DNA from: SZAS-103 sp038226665
GTDB taxonomy: Bacteria > Pseudomonadota > Gammaproteobacteria > Xanthomonadales > Xanthomonadaceae
NCBI GenBank assembly: GCA_038226665.1
Contig: JBBRQI010000028.1
Coordinates: 1-20,776, forward strand
DNA length: 20,776 nt
Direction of reading: 5' to 3'
Shown here: one piece after another, positions 8,635 to 16,265 of the stretch
Layout of the letters: each line of letters begins with the position of its first letter
Position numbering within the stretch: position 1 is the stretch's first letter
The notes under the pieces: model-generated
The model's database searches: none
What the model was told of the DNA's origin: nothing
The model's input: the letters and a program-made list of their open reading frames with translations, nothing else
Program-made: the position numbers and the translations under genes

Positions 8635-9524
8635 ACGACTCCGGAAAACTTTCTCCGACCTCGTTCACCGGAACTCCGATGCCTAGCGCAACCATCAAAA
8701 TATTTCTTGTTCATGGTGATCCGAAGCGACTTCGGATTGCCGAGTTATCGAACTGGAATGGCAAAGCTGTGGCTGGTCCGAGGAGCGAATTTGATGGAGT
8801 TCTTTCGAGGGAAGAATGTCAGAAATCCGGCGTTTACTTTCTGACTGGCATAGATCCTGAGTCGGGACGCAGTGCTGTCTACATTGGGGAGGCAGAATCC
8901 ATTCGCGATAGAGTCAAATCCCATCTCAACAAAGACTATTGGAACCAAATCTCATTCTTCGTCAGTAAGGACGAGAATCTAACGAAGGCGCACATTCGAT
9001 ATTTGGAAGGACGATTGATCGAGCAAGCCATCAAGGCGGGCCGTGCCATCGTCAAGAACAGCCAGAACAGCGGATCGAAGCTGCCAGAATCTGATCGAGA
9101 GGACATGGAAGTTTTTCTTGAAAAGATTCATCAACTCCTGCCGGTGCTGGGCGTCGAATTCCTTGTCCCCGCAGGCTCGCCGCCAACATCGGCAACAGAA
9201 AGGCAGCAGTTCTATTGCCGGATCCACAATGTTGAAGCATCGGGTCATTTGTCACCAACCGGCTTCGTTGTTCTCGCCGGTAGCCAAGCCGTGCTTAAGG
9301 AGCGTGACTCAACACAGCGATACCCTTGGGCCAAGAATCTACGTGCACAACTTGAAGCAGACGGCGCTTTGCAGCGCTTGAACGATCATCTGAGATTCAC
9401 TAGAGATGTCGATTTCTCAAGCCCAAGCGCCGCCGCTGCTGTAGTTCATGGCGGTTCGGCGAACGGACTGACTGCGTGGAAGAACGATCAAGGCAAGACT
9501 CTCAAAGAGCTCGAATCGGATTAA
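8631..9524 (+). CDS. GIY-YIG nuclease-family protein with C-terminal DUF4357
   Basis: A 297-residue protein. Residues 66-130 fit a GIY-YIG nuclease core: GVYFL (67-71), AVYIGEAESIRDRVKSHL (82-99) with candidate catalytic Arg residues, and YLEGRLI with Glu126. The C-terminus, about 241-292, with SPSAAAAVVHGGSANGL and AWKN..G.TL, matches DUF4357, which often accompanies this nuclease type in proteins of unknown role. DNA cleavage activity is inferred from the family, not shown. The first ATG overlaps the accC stop; ATG 8679 (MPSATIKIFLVHG) is an attractive alternative because the preceding 16 residues look unconserved. Codon use is markedly more AT-rich than in the neighbours, suggesting horizontal acquisition. 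It may belong to a defence or mobile-element cargo, but no partner gene confirms that. Confidence 0.85.
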   Translation: MNDSGKLSPTSFTGTPMPSATIKIFLVHGDPKRLRIAELSNWNGKAVAGPRSEFDGVLSREECQKSGVYFLTGIDPESGRSAVYIGEAESIRDRVKSHLNKDYWNQISFFVSKDENLTKAHIRYLEGRLIEQAIKAGRAIVKNSQNSGSKLPESDREDMEVFLEKIHQLLPVLGVEFLVPAGSPPTSATERQQFYCRIHNVEASGHLSPTGFVVLAGSQAVLKERDSTQRYPWAKNLRAQLEADGALQRLNDHLRFTRDVDFSSPSAAAAVVHGGSANGLTAWKNDQGKTLKELESD

Positions 9525-9534
9525 CGTCAGCAAG

Positions 9535-9637
9535 CGGCCCGGATGAAAGCGCACGGCGCTGTAATCCGGGGTGATGTGCGCATTCCCGGATGACCAGCTG
9601 CGCTGTTCAACATCGTTTGCGCTGCGCCCCATCCGGG
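9535..9637. repeat. REP-like palindromic repeat pair
   Basis: Two related palindromic units lie between the GIY-YIG gene and hicB. Unit 1 (9537-9571) is bounded by GCCCGGAT and ATCCGGGG around a GCGCACGGCGC core. Unit 2 (9585-9637) is bounded by CCCGGATG and CATCCGGG, with GCTGCGC motifs inside each arm. The wording GGCCCGGATGAA.GCGCA.. GTAATCCGGG resembles repeats of the type GTAGCCCGGATGA...AATCCGGG scattered in many proteobacterial genomes. The inverted pairing is like a BIME. Confidence 0.65.
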
Positions 9638-9679
9638 CTACCATGTTTGCGACATTGAATGTTTCCACCGAGGATCGCC

Positions 9680-9913
9680 ATGGATAATCCCCTGTATGTG
9701 CACGCCGACTGGGATGCCGAAGCTGGCGTCTGGGTGGCGACATCCAACGATGTGCCTGGCCTCGCGACCGAGGCGGAGACGGTCGAGGCGTTGATTGCCA
9801 AGCTCGAGTCCATGATCCCGGAACTGCTTGCCGCGAACGGAACCGCCGTCGATTCGAACGTCACCTTCGAACTGCTGGCCCGACGCTTCGATCGCGTGCG
9901 TCCGGCGGCCTGA
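9680..9913 (+). CDS. hicB: HicB-type antitoxin, DUF1902 family
   Basis: A 77-residue protein with the partial-RNase-H-like HicB fold pattern: YVHADWDAEAGVWVATSNDVPGLATEAET at residues 4-32, followed by a helix VEALIAKLESMIPELLAANG. The W...AGVWVATS.DVPGL wording is that of DUF1902 antitoxins, which lie next to HicA genes. It should bind and neutralise the HicA toxin and probably represses the operon; no DNA-binding domain is obvious in this short form. The ATG at 9680 is preceded by GAGGA at good distance, preferred over ATG 9659. Its TGA overlaps the hicA ATG (TGATG), indicating translational coupling. Confidence 0.9.
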   Translation: MDNPLYVHADWDAEAGVWVATSNDVPGLATEAETVEALIAKLESMIPELLAANGTAVDSNVTFELLARRFDRVRPAA

Positions 9914-10110
9914 TGGTCGACAGCTATACCGATTCGGTGATCCGCCTGTTGCGGCATGCTGGCTGCGAGTTCGTTCGCCACGACAAGGGCGACCACGACA
10001 TCTGGCGATCGCCGATCACCGGCGTGCACTTTGTCGTCGATGGCAAGATCAAATCGCGTCACACGGCCAATGCCGTGCTGCGCCAGGCGGGTTTGCCGAA
10101 ACATTTCTAG
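9913..10110 (+). CDS. hicA: HicA-type mRNA interferase toxin
   Basis: A 65-residue double-stranded-RNA-binding-fold toxin that, in characterised homologues, cleaves mRNA independently of the ribosome. Visible features are VIRLLRHAGCEFVRHDKGDHDIW, including the G-(S/D)-H motif with the catalytic His28, and the C-terminal KIKSRHTANAVLRQAGL, which fits the usual V..H....TL..ILRQAGI ending. The reading frame is intact, so the module could be active. Antitoxin precedes toxin here, the reverse of the E. coli hicAB order but usual for the DUF1902 type. The pair sits alone between an acquired gene and pssA. Confidence 0.92.
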   Translation: MVDSYTDSVIRLLRHAGCEFVRHDKGDHDIWRSPITGVHFVVDGKIKSRHTANAVLRQAGLPKHF

Positions 10111-10132
10111 ACAGCGAGTGCAGGTAGAACCC

Positions 10133-10756
10133 ATGACCAAACCCCCGCACTTCTCCATGATCCGCGACTTCCATCTCGCCGACTGGTTCACGATCGCCAA
10201 TGCGTTCTGCGGGATGGGCGCGGTGCTGGCGGTGATGGCGTTCCTGACCGGGGCACAGCCGCATGGGCTGCTATGGGCGGCGGCGCTGGTTCCGGCGGCG
10301 TTCGTGTTCGATGTCTGCGATGGGCGCATCGCGCGCTGGCGGCAGACGCAGTCCGCGCTCGGGCGTGAACTCGATTCGCTGGCCGATGCGATCTCGTTCG
10401 GCGTCGCACCCGCAGCGATGGGTTTCGCAGCCGGCCTCAACGGATTCTGGGATTGCGTCGTGCTGGTCTACTTCGTAGCCTGCGGGGTCAGTCGCCTCGC
10501 CCGCTACAACATCACCGCCGAAGCGCTGTCGGCTGATGCAGCGGGCAAGGTGAAATATTTCGAAGGCACGCCGATCCCGAGCAGTGTGCTGCTGGTCGCG
10601 CTGCTCGCCTTCGCCGCATGGCAGGGCCGGATCGGCGAAGCGATCTGGTTCGGCCACTGGCAACTCGGTTCCTGGCAGTTGCACCCGCTGGTGTTGCTGT
10701 TCGCGCTCTCCGGCTCGCTGATGATCAGCAAGACCATCCGCATCCCGAAACTCTGA
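10133..10756 (+). CDS. pssA: CDP-diacylglycerol-serine O-phosphatidyltransferase, membrane (subclass II) type
   Basis: Makes phosphatidylserine from CDP-diacylglycerol and serine, the route to phosphatidylethanolamine. The 207-residue protein is mostly hydrophobic with several membrane helices. It has the complete CDP-alcohol phosphotransferase motif D-x2-D-G-x2-A-R-x8-G-x3-D-x3-D (Asp60, Asp63, Gly64, Ala67, Arg68, Gly77, Asp81, Asp85), which binds metal and the CDP head group. The later GVSRLARYN and YFEGTPIPSS segments favour a PssA over other members; other CDP-alcohol transferases such as PgsA or Pcs are less likely but not excluded. ATG 10133 is preceded by CAGGTAGAA; ATG 10157 is an alternative. 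prmA starts 6 bases after its stop. Confidence 0.9.
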   Translation: MTKPPHFSMIRDFHLADWFTIANAFCGMGAVLAVMAFLTGAQPHGLLWAAALVPAAFVFDVCDGRIARWRQTQSALGRELDSLADAISFGVAPAAMGFAAGLNGFWDCVVLVYFVACGVSRLARYNITAEALSADAAGKVKYFEGTPIPSSVLLVALLAFAAWQGRIGEAIWFGHWQLGSWQLHPLVLLFALSGSLMISKTIRIPKL

Positions 10757-10762
10757 TCTTCG

Positions 10763-11722
10763 ATGCCCTTCCTCGAACTGACCCTGCACTGCACCCAGTC
10801 CGACCACCCGCGCATCGAAGCCGCGCTCGAAGAGCTCGGCGCGCTGTCGGTGACTCTGATGGACGCGGATGCGGCGACGCCCGACGAGCGCGCGATCCTC
10901 GAACCCGGCGTCGGTGCGATGCCGTTGTGGGCGGCTCTGTCGCTGACCGCGTTGTTCGACGCGGATGCGAATCGCGACGCGCTGCTGCATGCACTCGAAG
11001 CCATCGTTCCCGAGGCTGACCTCACCACGGCCACATTCCAAGAAGTCGCCGACCAGGATTGGGTGCGCGCATGGATGGACGACTATCCGCCGCTGCGCTT
11101 CGGCGAATCGCTATGGATCGTGCCATGGAATTGCGAAATTCCTGATGAGGCGTCCCACCAAGCTCCTGACGATGCTCTGGATGACGGCAAGCATCGTGAA
11201 GCGACCATCGTGCGCCTCGACCCCGGGCTTGCCTTCGGTTCCGGCACGCATGCGACGACGGCGCTGTGCCTGAAATGGCTGGAGTCGCTTGCTCGGCAAG
11301 GCACGGGGCTTCGCGGCAAGTCGGTGCTCGACGTCGGTTGCGGTTCGGGGATTCTTGCGATTGCCGCATTGAAGCTCGGCGCAGCGCGCGCGGTCGGCAT
11401 CGACAACGATCCGCAGGCCTTGATCGCCAGCCTCGACAATGCCGAGCGCAACGAAGTCGTCGAGCGCCTGTCCGTGGTCATGCCCGACACAGCGCCCGCC
11501 TCGCAGTACGACATTGTCGTCGCCAATATCCTGGCCTCGGCGCTCGACGCATTGGCCGACAGCATCGCCGCGCGCGTCAAACCCGGCGGCCTGCTCGCGC
11601 TGTCGGGCATCCTCGACGGCCAGCACGACGAACTGCTCGCGCGCTACGCGTCGTGGTTCGACAACCTGCGCGTGAGCAAGCGCGAGGATTGGCTGCGTAT
11701 CGACGGCGTGCGTCGCAATTGA
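10763..11722 (+). CDS. prmA: Ribosomal protein L11 methyltransferase
   Basis: Trimethylates ribosomal protein L11 using S-adenosylmethionine. The 319-residue protein has the PrmA N-terminal substrate-recognition domain (MPFLELTLHC, then DQDWVRAWMDDYPPLRFGESLWIVPW near 92-117), the family signature LDPGLAFGSGTHATT near 152-166, SAM-binding motif I VLDVGCGSGILAIAALKLGA near 187-206, and VVANILASAL near 252-261. Length is slightly above the roughly 293-300 usual, owing to an insert rich in Asp/His around residues 120-145. It is tightly spaced after pssA and probably cotranscribed with it. Confidence 0.96.
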   Translation: MPFLELTLHCTQSDHPRIEAALEELGALSVTLMDADAATPDERAILEPGVGAMPLWAALSLTALFDADANRDALLHALEAIVPEADLTTATFQEVADQDWVRAWMDDYPPLRFGESLWIVPWNCEIPDEASHQAPDDALDDGKHREATIVRLDPGLAFGSGTHATTALCLKWLESLARQGTGLRGKSVLDVGCGSGILAIAALKLGAARAVGIDNDPQALIASLDNAERNEVVERLSVVMPDTAPASQYDIVVANILASALDALADSIAARVKPGGLLALSGILDGQHDELLARYASWFDNLRVSKREDWLRIDGVRRN

Positions 11723-11787
11723 GCCCAACCGATCAAGCTACTCATTGAATGATTCGATTGACTCGGCGGCTCACGTAAACTGCCTGC

Positions 11788-12519
11788 ATGCAAACCCGCT
11801 GCCCGCAGTGCCAGACCGTTTTCCCCCTCGAAGCCGACCGCCCCAAGGGCGACGTCGCTGCTTTCGCCTGCGCGTCCTGCGGGGCGACGTTCGATGCCTA
11901 CGCGCACCTGACCGAGGCTGCACCCGGCGCGGCCCCGACTGTCTCCACGACCAGCGCTCCCGCGAAACCCGCGGATGACCAAGGCGAATTGTTCGGTCGT
12001 CCGCGCCATGCGCACGCTCCACGTTTCGCGCGTACGCGTCTCCATATTGCGCGGCCGCCGCAGTGGCGCTGGTGGCTTGCGGGTTTCGTTCTGCTCGTGA
12101 TGCTGCTCGCGATCTATCCGGTCGCCGATCGCCAGCGCCTGGCACGCGACCCGGCCTGGCGTCCGACCTTGCAGAGCCTGTGCAACACGCTCGGTTGCAC
12201 GCTGCCGTCGTGGAGCGACGCCACCGCGTTCGAAGTCACTGCGCGCGACGTGCGTCCGCACCCATCGGCGAAAGGCGCGCTGCTGATCACGGTCAGCTTC
12301 CGCAACAACGCGCAGTTCGCACAGGATTGGCCGATGCTGGAACTGTCGATGTCCGACCTCAACGGCCGCGAGATCGGCATGCGCCGCTTCCGCGTGCAGG
12401 AATATCTCGGCAGCGCACCGAAAACACCGCAGATCGCGGCCGGACAATCCGCGAATGCAACACTGGAAGTGGTCGATCCGGGTCGCGATGCGGTCGCGTA
12501 CAACTTCGAATTCCGCTGA
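11788..12519 (+). CDS. Zinc-ribbon (MJ0042-type) membrane protein with DUF3426 domain
   Basis: A 243-residue protein of unknown function. It begins with a zinc ribbon MQTRCPQCQTVFPL with Cys5/Cys8 and a second pair FACASCGATFDAY with Cys28/Cys31, the MJ0042-type finger. A low-complexity linker follows, then a single transmembrane helix (about residues 92-112, WLAGFVLLVMLLAIYPV), and an extracytoplasmic DUF3426 domain containing SLCNTLGCTLP and VSFRNNAQFAQDWPMLELSMSD. The topology suggests a cytoplasmic metal-binding head with a periplasmic beta domain. Genes of this type commonly sit between prmA and fis in Xanthomonadales and relatives, as here; the role is undetermined. Confidence 0.9.
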   Translation: MQTRCPQCQTVFPLEADRPKGDVAAFACASCGATFDAYAHLTEAAPGAAPTVSTTSAPAKPADDQGELFGRPRHAHAPRFARTRLHIARPPQWRWWLAGFVLLVMLLAIYPVADRQRLARDPAWRPTLQSLCNTLGCTLPSWSDATAFEVTARDVRPHPSAKGALLITVSFRNNAQFAQDWPMLELSMSDLNGREIGMRRFRVQEYLGSAPKTPQIAAGQSANATLEVVDPGRDAVAYNFEFR

Positions 12520-12610
12520 ACACTGCGCTCCACGATGTGTGATATGCGGCACACGGAAATCGCTTGCATGCGCATTGGCGAACAGGAGTAAACTCGCACC
12601 CCCATCGCAT

Positions 12611-12623
12611 GCAATGCAATTGC
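12611..12623. promoter_or_regulatory. Palindrome in the fis leader
   Basis: GCAATGCAATTGC (GCAAT/ATTGC around GCA) lies about 85 bases before the fis start and is itself preceded by another GCATGC. It could be an operator or part of the leader structure. fis is heavily autoregulated in enterics, but I cannot tie this palindrome to a named regulator. Confidence 0.2.
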
Positions 12624-12707
12624 GCTCAACGACGGGACCGGCACGGATGCCAGCAGCGAAGACATCCGTTCCATCGAAACCCGTGCCATCCCGGAGTGCT
12701 GCACCAC

Positions 12708-12989
12708 GTGAACGCCGTCCATGCATTGCGCGATAGCGGTTCTTCCGCCTCCGCCTCGGTCCAGCCATCGCTGCGTGAATGCGTCACGCAGGTCGTACGA
12801 CGCTACCTGCGCGATCTCGGCGACCATCCAGCTGAAGACTTGCACGCGCTGGTTTTGCATGAAGTCGAAGCGCCGCTGTTCGCCGAACTGCTGCGCCATT
12901 GCGACGGCAACCAGAGCCGCGCCGCCGCTGCGCTCGGCATCAATCGCAGCACGTTGCGCAAGAAGCTGAAGCAATACGACCTGGGCTGA
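12708..12989 (+). CDS. fis: DNA-binding protein Fis
   Basis: A 93-residue nucleoid-associated protein that bends DNA and modulates rRNA, tRNA and recombination systems. The last 25 residues, with CDGNQSRAAAALGINRSTLRKKLKQYDLG, are the Fis helix-turn-helix (about 68-90), and VVRRYLRDLGDHPAEDLHALVLHEVEAPLFAELL (29-62) is the dimerisation region. The GTG at 12708 (MNAVHALRD) gives the usual length; the nearest GGAG is about 12 bases upstream, so the start is only moderately secure. In enterics fis follows dusB; here it follows the DUF3426 gene and precedes purH by 12 bases. Confidence 0.94.
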   Translation: MNAVHALRDSGSSASASVQPSLRECVTQVVRRYLRDLGDHPAEDLHALVLHEVEAPLFAELLRHCDGNQSRAAAALGINRSTLRKKLKQYDLG

Positions 12990-13001
12990 AGCGGGGTTGC
13001 C

Positions 13002-14588
13002 ATGACTGCTTCCGATCCTTCCGCGCGCCAGCCATTGTGCCGCGCGCTGCTGTCTGTTTCCGACAAGACCGGCGTGCTCGAACTCGCCGATGCACTGGTC
13101 GCCAACGGCATTGAACTGCTCTCCACTGGCGGCACCGCGAAAGTCTTGCGCGACGCGGGCATCGCCGTGCGCGATGTCAGCGACGTGACCGGCTTCCCCG
13201 AGATCATGGACGGCCGCGTCAAGACCCTGCATCCGGCGATCCACGGCGGCCTGCTCGGCCGCGATGGCACCGACGACGCGGTGATGGCTGAACACGGCAT
13301 CGCGCCGATCGACCTGCTGGTGGTGAACCTGTATCCGTTCGAGGCGACGATCGCTAAAGCGGACAGCACGTACGACGACGCGGTCGAGAACATCGACATC
13401 GGCGGCCCCGCTATGCTGCGCGCGGCAGCGAAGAACCATGCGCGTGTCGCAGTCGTGGTCGATCCGGCGGACTACGCCGCTTTGCTCGAGGCCGTCGCGC
13501 ATGGTGGTACCGATGATGCGCAACGCCGTGCATTCGCGGCGAAAGCCTACGCGCACACCGCGCACTACGATGGACGCATTGCGCAGTGGTTGTCGCCGCG
13601 CGCAGCGGCACCATCGCAACCGGAAGCGTGGCCGCGCACGATGCATCTTTCGTTGAACTTGTCCTCGGCGCTGCGTTATGGCGAAAACCCGCACCAGTCC
13701 GGCGCGCTCTACCTTGAAAAAGACGCACCGCAAACCGGCATCGTCGCGACCGCGAAATTCCTGCAAGGCAAGGAACTCAGCTACAACAACCTCGCCGATG
13801 CCGATGCCGCGCTCGAATGCGTCAAGGCCTTCGACGCGCCGGCCTGCGTGATCGTCAAGCACGCCAATCCCTGCGGCGTCGCCGTCGCCGCGAACATCTT
13901 CGACGCTTACAACCACGCCTATGCAACCGATCCGACTTCGGCGTTCGGCGGCATCATCGCGTTCAACCGCCGTCTCGACGCGAAGACCGCTAAGGACATC
14001 GCGAAGCGCCAGTTCGTCGAAGTCGTGATCGCGCCGGTAATCGATGCCGATGCGCTCGCCGCGTTCGCGAAGAAACCGAACGTGCGCGTGCTGGCCTGCG
14101 GCGCACTTGCATCGCCCGAAGGCGGCCAGGATTTCAAGCGCATCGCCGGCGGCTTGCTGGTGCAGGACGCCGACAGCGATGCGTTGACCATCGCTGACTT
14201 GAAGGTCGTGACGAAGCGCGCGCCCGACGCGAACGACTTCGCCGATCTGTTGTTCGCATGGAAGGTCGCAATGCACGTCAAGTCCAATGCGATCGTCTAT
14301 GCGAAGGATTCACGCACCATCGGCATCGGTGCCGGCCAGATGAGCCGGGTGGTCAGCGCGAAGATCGCCGCGCTCAAGGCCGAGGAAGCCGGACTGGTCG
14401 TGCACGGTTCGGCGATGGCGAGCGATGCGTTCTTCCCGTTCCGTGATGGCCTCGACGCCGCAGGCGCCACAGGCATCCGCAGCGTGATCCAGCCCGGTGG
14501 CTCGATGCGGGATGCCGAAGTGATCGCCGCCGCGGATGAGCACGACATCGCAATGGTGTTCACCGCGCGGCGGCACTTCAGGCATTGA
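13002..14588 (+). CDS. purH: Bifunctional AICAR formyltransferase/IMP cyclohydrolase
   Basis: Performs the last two steps of IMP synthesis. The 528-residue length matches E. coli (529). The N-terminal MGS-like cyclohydrolase domain shows ALLSVSDKTGVLELA, LLSTGGTAKVL, TGFPEIMDGRVKTLHPAIHGGLL and NLYPFE; the C-terminal formyltransferase shows RYGENPHQSGALY, LSYNNLADADAA, the catalytic VKHANPCGVA near residue 285 and SDAFFPFRDGLDAA, ending RRHFRH. It lies 12 bases after fis and 10 bases before purD, so fis-purH-purD probably form one unit. Confidence 0.98.
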   Translation: MTASDPSARQPLCRALLSVSDKTGVLELADALVANGIELLSTGGTAKVLRDAGIAVRDVSDVTGFPEIMDGRVKTLHPAIHGGLLGRDGTDDAVMAEHGIAPIDLLVVNLYPFEATIAKADSTYDDAVENIDIGGPAMLRAAAKNHARVAVVVDPADYAALLEAVAHGGTDDAQRRAFAAKAYAHTAHYDGRIAQWLSPRAAAPSQPEAWPRTMHLSLNLSSALRYGENPHQSGALYLEKDAPQTGIVATAKFLQGKELSYNNLADADAALECVKAFDAPACVIVKHANPCGVAVAANIFDAYNHAYATDPTSAFGGIIAFNRRLDAKTAKDIAKRQFVEVVIAPVIDADALAAFAKKPNVRVLACGALASPEGGQDFKRIAGGLLVQDADSDALTIADLKVVTKRAPDANDFADLLFAWKVAMHVKSNAIVYAKDSRTIGIGAGQMSRVVSAKIAALKAEEAGLVVHGSAMASDAFFPFRDGLDAAGATGIRSVIQPGGSMRDAEVIAAADEHDIAMVFTARRHFRH

Positions 14589-14598
14589 GATCCGAACC

Positions 14599-15894
14599 AT
14601 GAAGATCCTCGTCATCGGTTCCGGCGGTCGCGAACACGCACTCGCATGGAAACTCGCGCAATCGCCGCGCATCGACGAAATCCTCGTTGCGCCCGGCAAT
14701 GCAGGCACCGCGACCGAGGCAAAATGCCGCAATATCGCGATCGCTGCGAACGACATCGACGGACTGCTCGCGCTGGCGAAATCCGAAGGTGTCGCAGTCA
14801 CTGTCGTCGGTCCCGAAGGCCCGTTGGTGGCGGGCATCGTCGATCGCTTTCGCGCAGAAGGCCTGCGCATCTTCGGGCCGTCCGCGAAAGCTGCGCAGCT
14901 CGAAGGCAGCAAGGCGTTCGCGAAGGATTTCCTCGCGCGCCACGGCATCCCGACCGGGCACTACGCGGTGTTCACCGAACTCGATGCCGCACTCGCGTAC
15001 CTGCAAAAGGTCGGTGCGCCGATCGTGGTGAAAGCCGACGGCCTCGCCGCCGGCAAGGGCGTGATCGTCGCGATGACGCTCGCCGAAGCCGAAGCTGCGG
15101 TGCGCGACATGCTCGCCGGCAATGCGTTCGGCGCGGCCGGATCGCGGGTGGTAATCGAGGAGTTCCTCGACGGCGAGGAAGCAAGTTTCATCTCGATGGT
15201 CGATGGCGTCACCGCATTGCCGATGGCGACGTCGCAGGACCACAAGCGCGTGTTTGACGACGACACCGGACCGAACACCGGCGGCATGGGCGCGTATTCG
15301 CCAGCGCCGGTGGTCATGCCCGACGTGCATGCGCGCGTGATGCACGAGATCGTCGAGCCGACCGTGCGCGGCATGATCGCCGACGGCGTGCCGTTCACCG
15401 GCTTCCTCTACGCCGGACTGATGATCGACAAGGCCGGCATGCCGAAGGTGATCGAATTCAACGTGCGTTTTGGCGATCCGGAAACGCAGCCGGTGATGAT
15501 GCGCCTGCAGTCCGATCTGCTCGACCTGATCGATGCCGCGATCGACGGGAAGTTGCACGAAACCGAAGCGAAGTGGAATCCACATCCGTCGCTCGGCGTC
15601 GTGATGGCTGCCGCGAACTACCCGGACACGCCGAAAACCGGCGATGCCATCCACGGGCTCGATGCGGCACAACCATCTGACGCCAAGATTTTCCAGGCTG
15701 GTACGAAGCTCGATTCGACCGGCGACATCGTCACTTCCGGCGGTCGCGTGCTGTGCGTCTGCGCTCTCGGCGACACCGTAGCCGATGCGCAGCGCAAGGC
15801 TTACGACGCGGTCGCGAAGATCTCCTGGGATGGCGAATTCCACCGCACCGACATCGGTTGGCGTGCGATCGAGCGCGAGCGCGGCGCGGGCTAG
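14599..15894 (+). CDS. purD: Phosphoribosylamine-glycine ligase (GAR synthetase)
   Basis: Second step of purine biosynthesis: ligates glycine to phosphoribosylamine with ATP. The 431-residue protein begins MKILVIGSGGREHALAWKL and shows VVGPEGPLVAGIVD, IFGPSAKAAQLEGSKAFAKDF, the ATP-grasp elements VKADGLAAGKGV and VIEEFLDGEEAS, QDHKRVFDDDTGPNTGGMGAYSP and NVRFGDPETQP. ATG 14599 is the conserved start; the longer open frame overlaps purH. Nothing is disrupted. Its stop codon shares bases with the stop of a short minus-strand frame discussed separately. Confidence 0.98.
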   Translation: MKILVIGSGGREHALAWKLAQSPRIDEILVAPGNAGTATEAKCRNIAIAANDIDGLLALAKSEGVAVTVVGPEGPLVAGIVDRFRAEGLRIFGPSAKAAQLEGSKAFAKDFLARHGIPTGHYAVFTELDAALAYLQKVGAPIVVKADGLAAGKGVIVAMTLAEAEAAVRDMLAGNAFGAAGSRVVIEEFLDGEEASFISMVDGVTALPMATSQDHKRVFDDDTGPNTGGMGAYSPAPVVMPDVHARVMHEIVEPTVRGMIADGVPFTGFLYAGLMIDKAGMPKVIEFNVRFGDPETQPVMMRLQSDLLDLIDAAIDGKLHETEAKWNPHPSLGVVMAAANYPDTPKTGDAIHGLDAAQPSDAKIFQAGTKLDSTGDIVTSGGRVLCVCALGDTVADAQRKAYDAVAKISWDGEFHRTDIGWRAIERERGAG

Positions 15895-16150
15895 GACGCA
15901 GCGTTCTCTTCGCGCGGCTGCAACGCCATGAGCAGTGCTTCCAGATCACCGAGTTCCGCTTCGAACGCAGCGTGAAGTGCGGCTTGGCGCATCATCAGGT
16001 CAACGGCCTCAGTTCGCCATGAAACAGCAGCCACTGCTCCGTGAACTACTCGACGTTGTGCTTGAAGTAGTGCCGCATCTCCTTGCGTTGCGATAGCGAA
16101 TCTTGGTGGCGCAGAAAATGTACGGCAAGGCCGCAGCGTGCGCGATCAGC
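15891..16150 (-). pseudogene. Possible decayed 3' end of an unidentified gene
   Basis: In the 371-base gap after purD, minus-strand frames show protein-like text broken by shifts. One frame (about 16110-16000) reads QRKEMRHYFKHNVE, an in-frame TAG, then FTEQWLLFHGELRPL; the next frame reads VDLMMRQAALHAAFEAEL and GDLEALLMALQPREE, ending at 15891-15893. Joined, they look like one C-terminal alpha-helical domain with charged heptad-like spacing. At least one stop and one frameshift separate them. A 34-codon remnant (15891-15995, ATG at 15995) stays open and could be expressed, though no clear Shine-Dalgarno is seen. I do not recognise the family. Chance open frames in GC-rich DNA are the alternative explanation. 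Confidence 0.35.
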
Positions 16151-16265
16151 AATTGGGCGCGATCGCGGACAAGTAACGGACGTGGGAGTGACTTAAGAGC
16201 CACGCCCGCGAAAACCATTTTCGATCCGACTTTGCTAGGCTCTTGCATCGTCGCGAGGAGCGCGC

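Noticed and set aside
12560..12600. Sigma-70 promoter TTGCAT/TAAACT for fis
   Set aside because: The spacer is 19 bases, and neither box is strong enough to report as a feature.
12114..14276. Minus-strand frame of 720 codons opposite purH, fis and the DUF3426 gene
   Set aside because: It crosses three real genes on the other strand, has no family motif, and its composition is typical of an antisense shadow.
14578..15843. Minus-strand frame of 421 codons opposite purD
   Set aside because: It mirrors purD codons; no start signal or motif.
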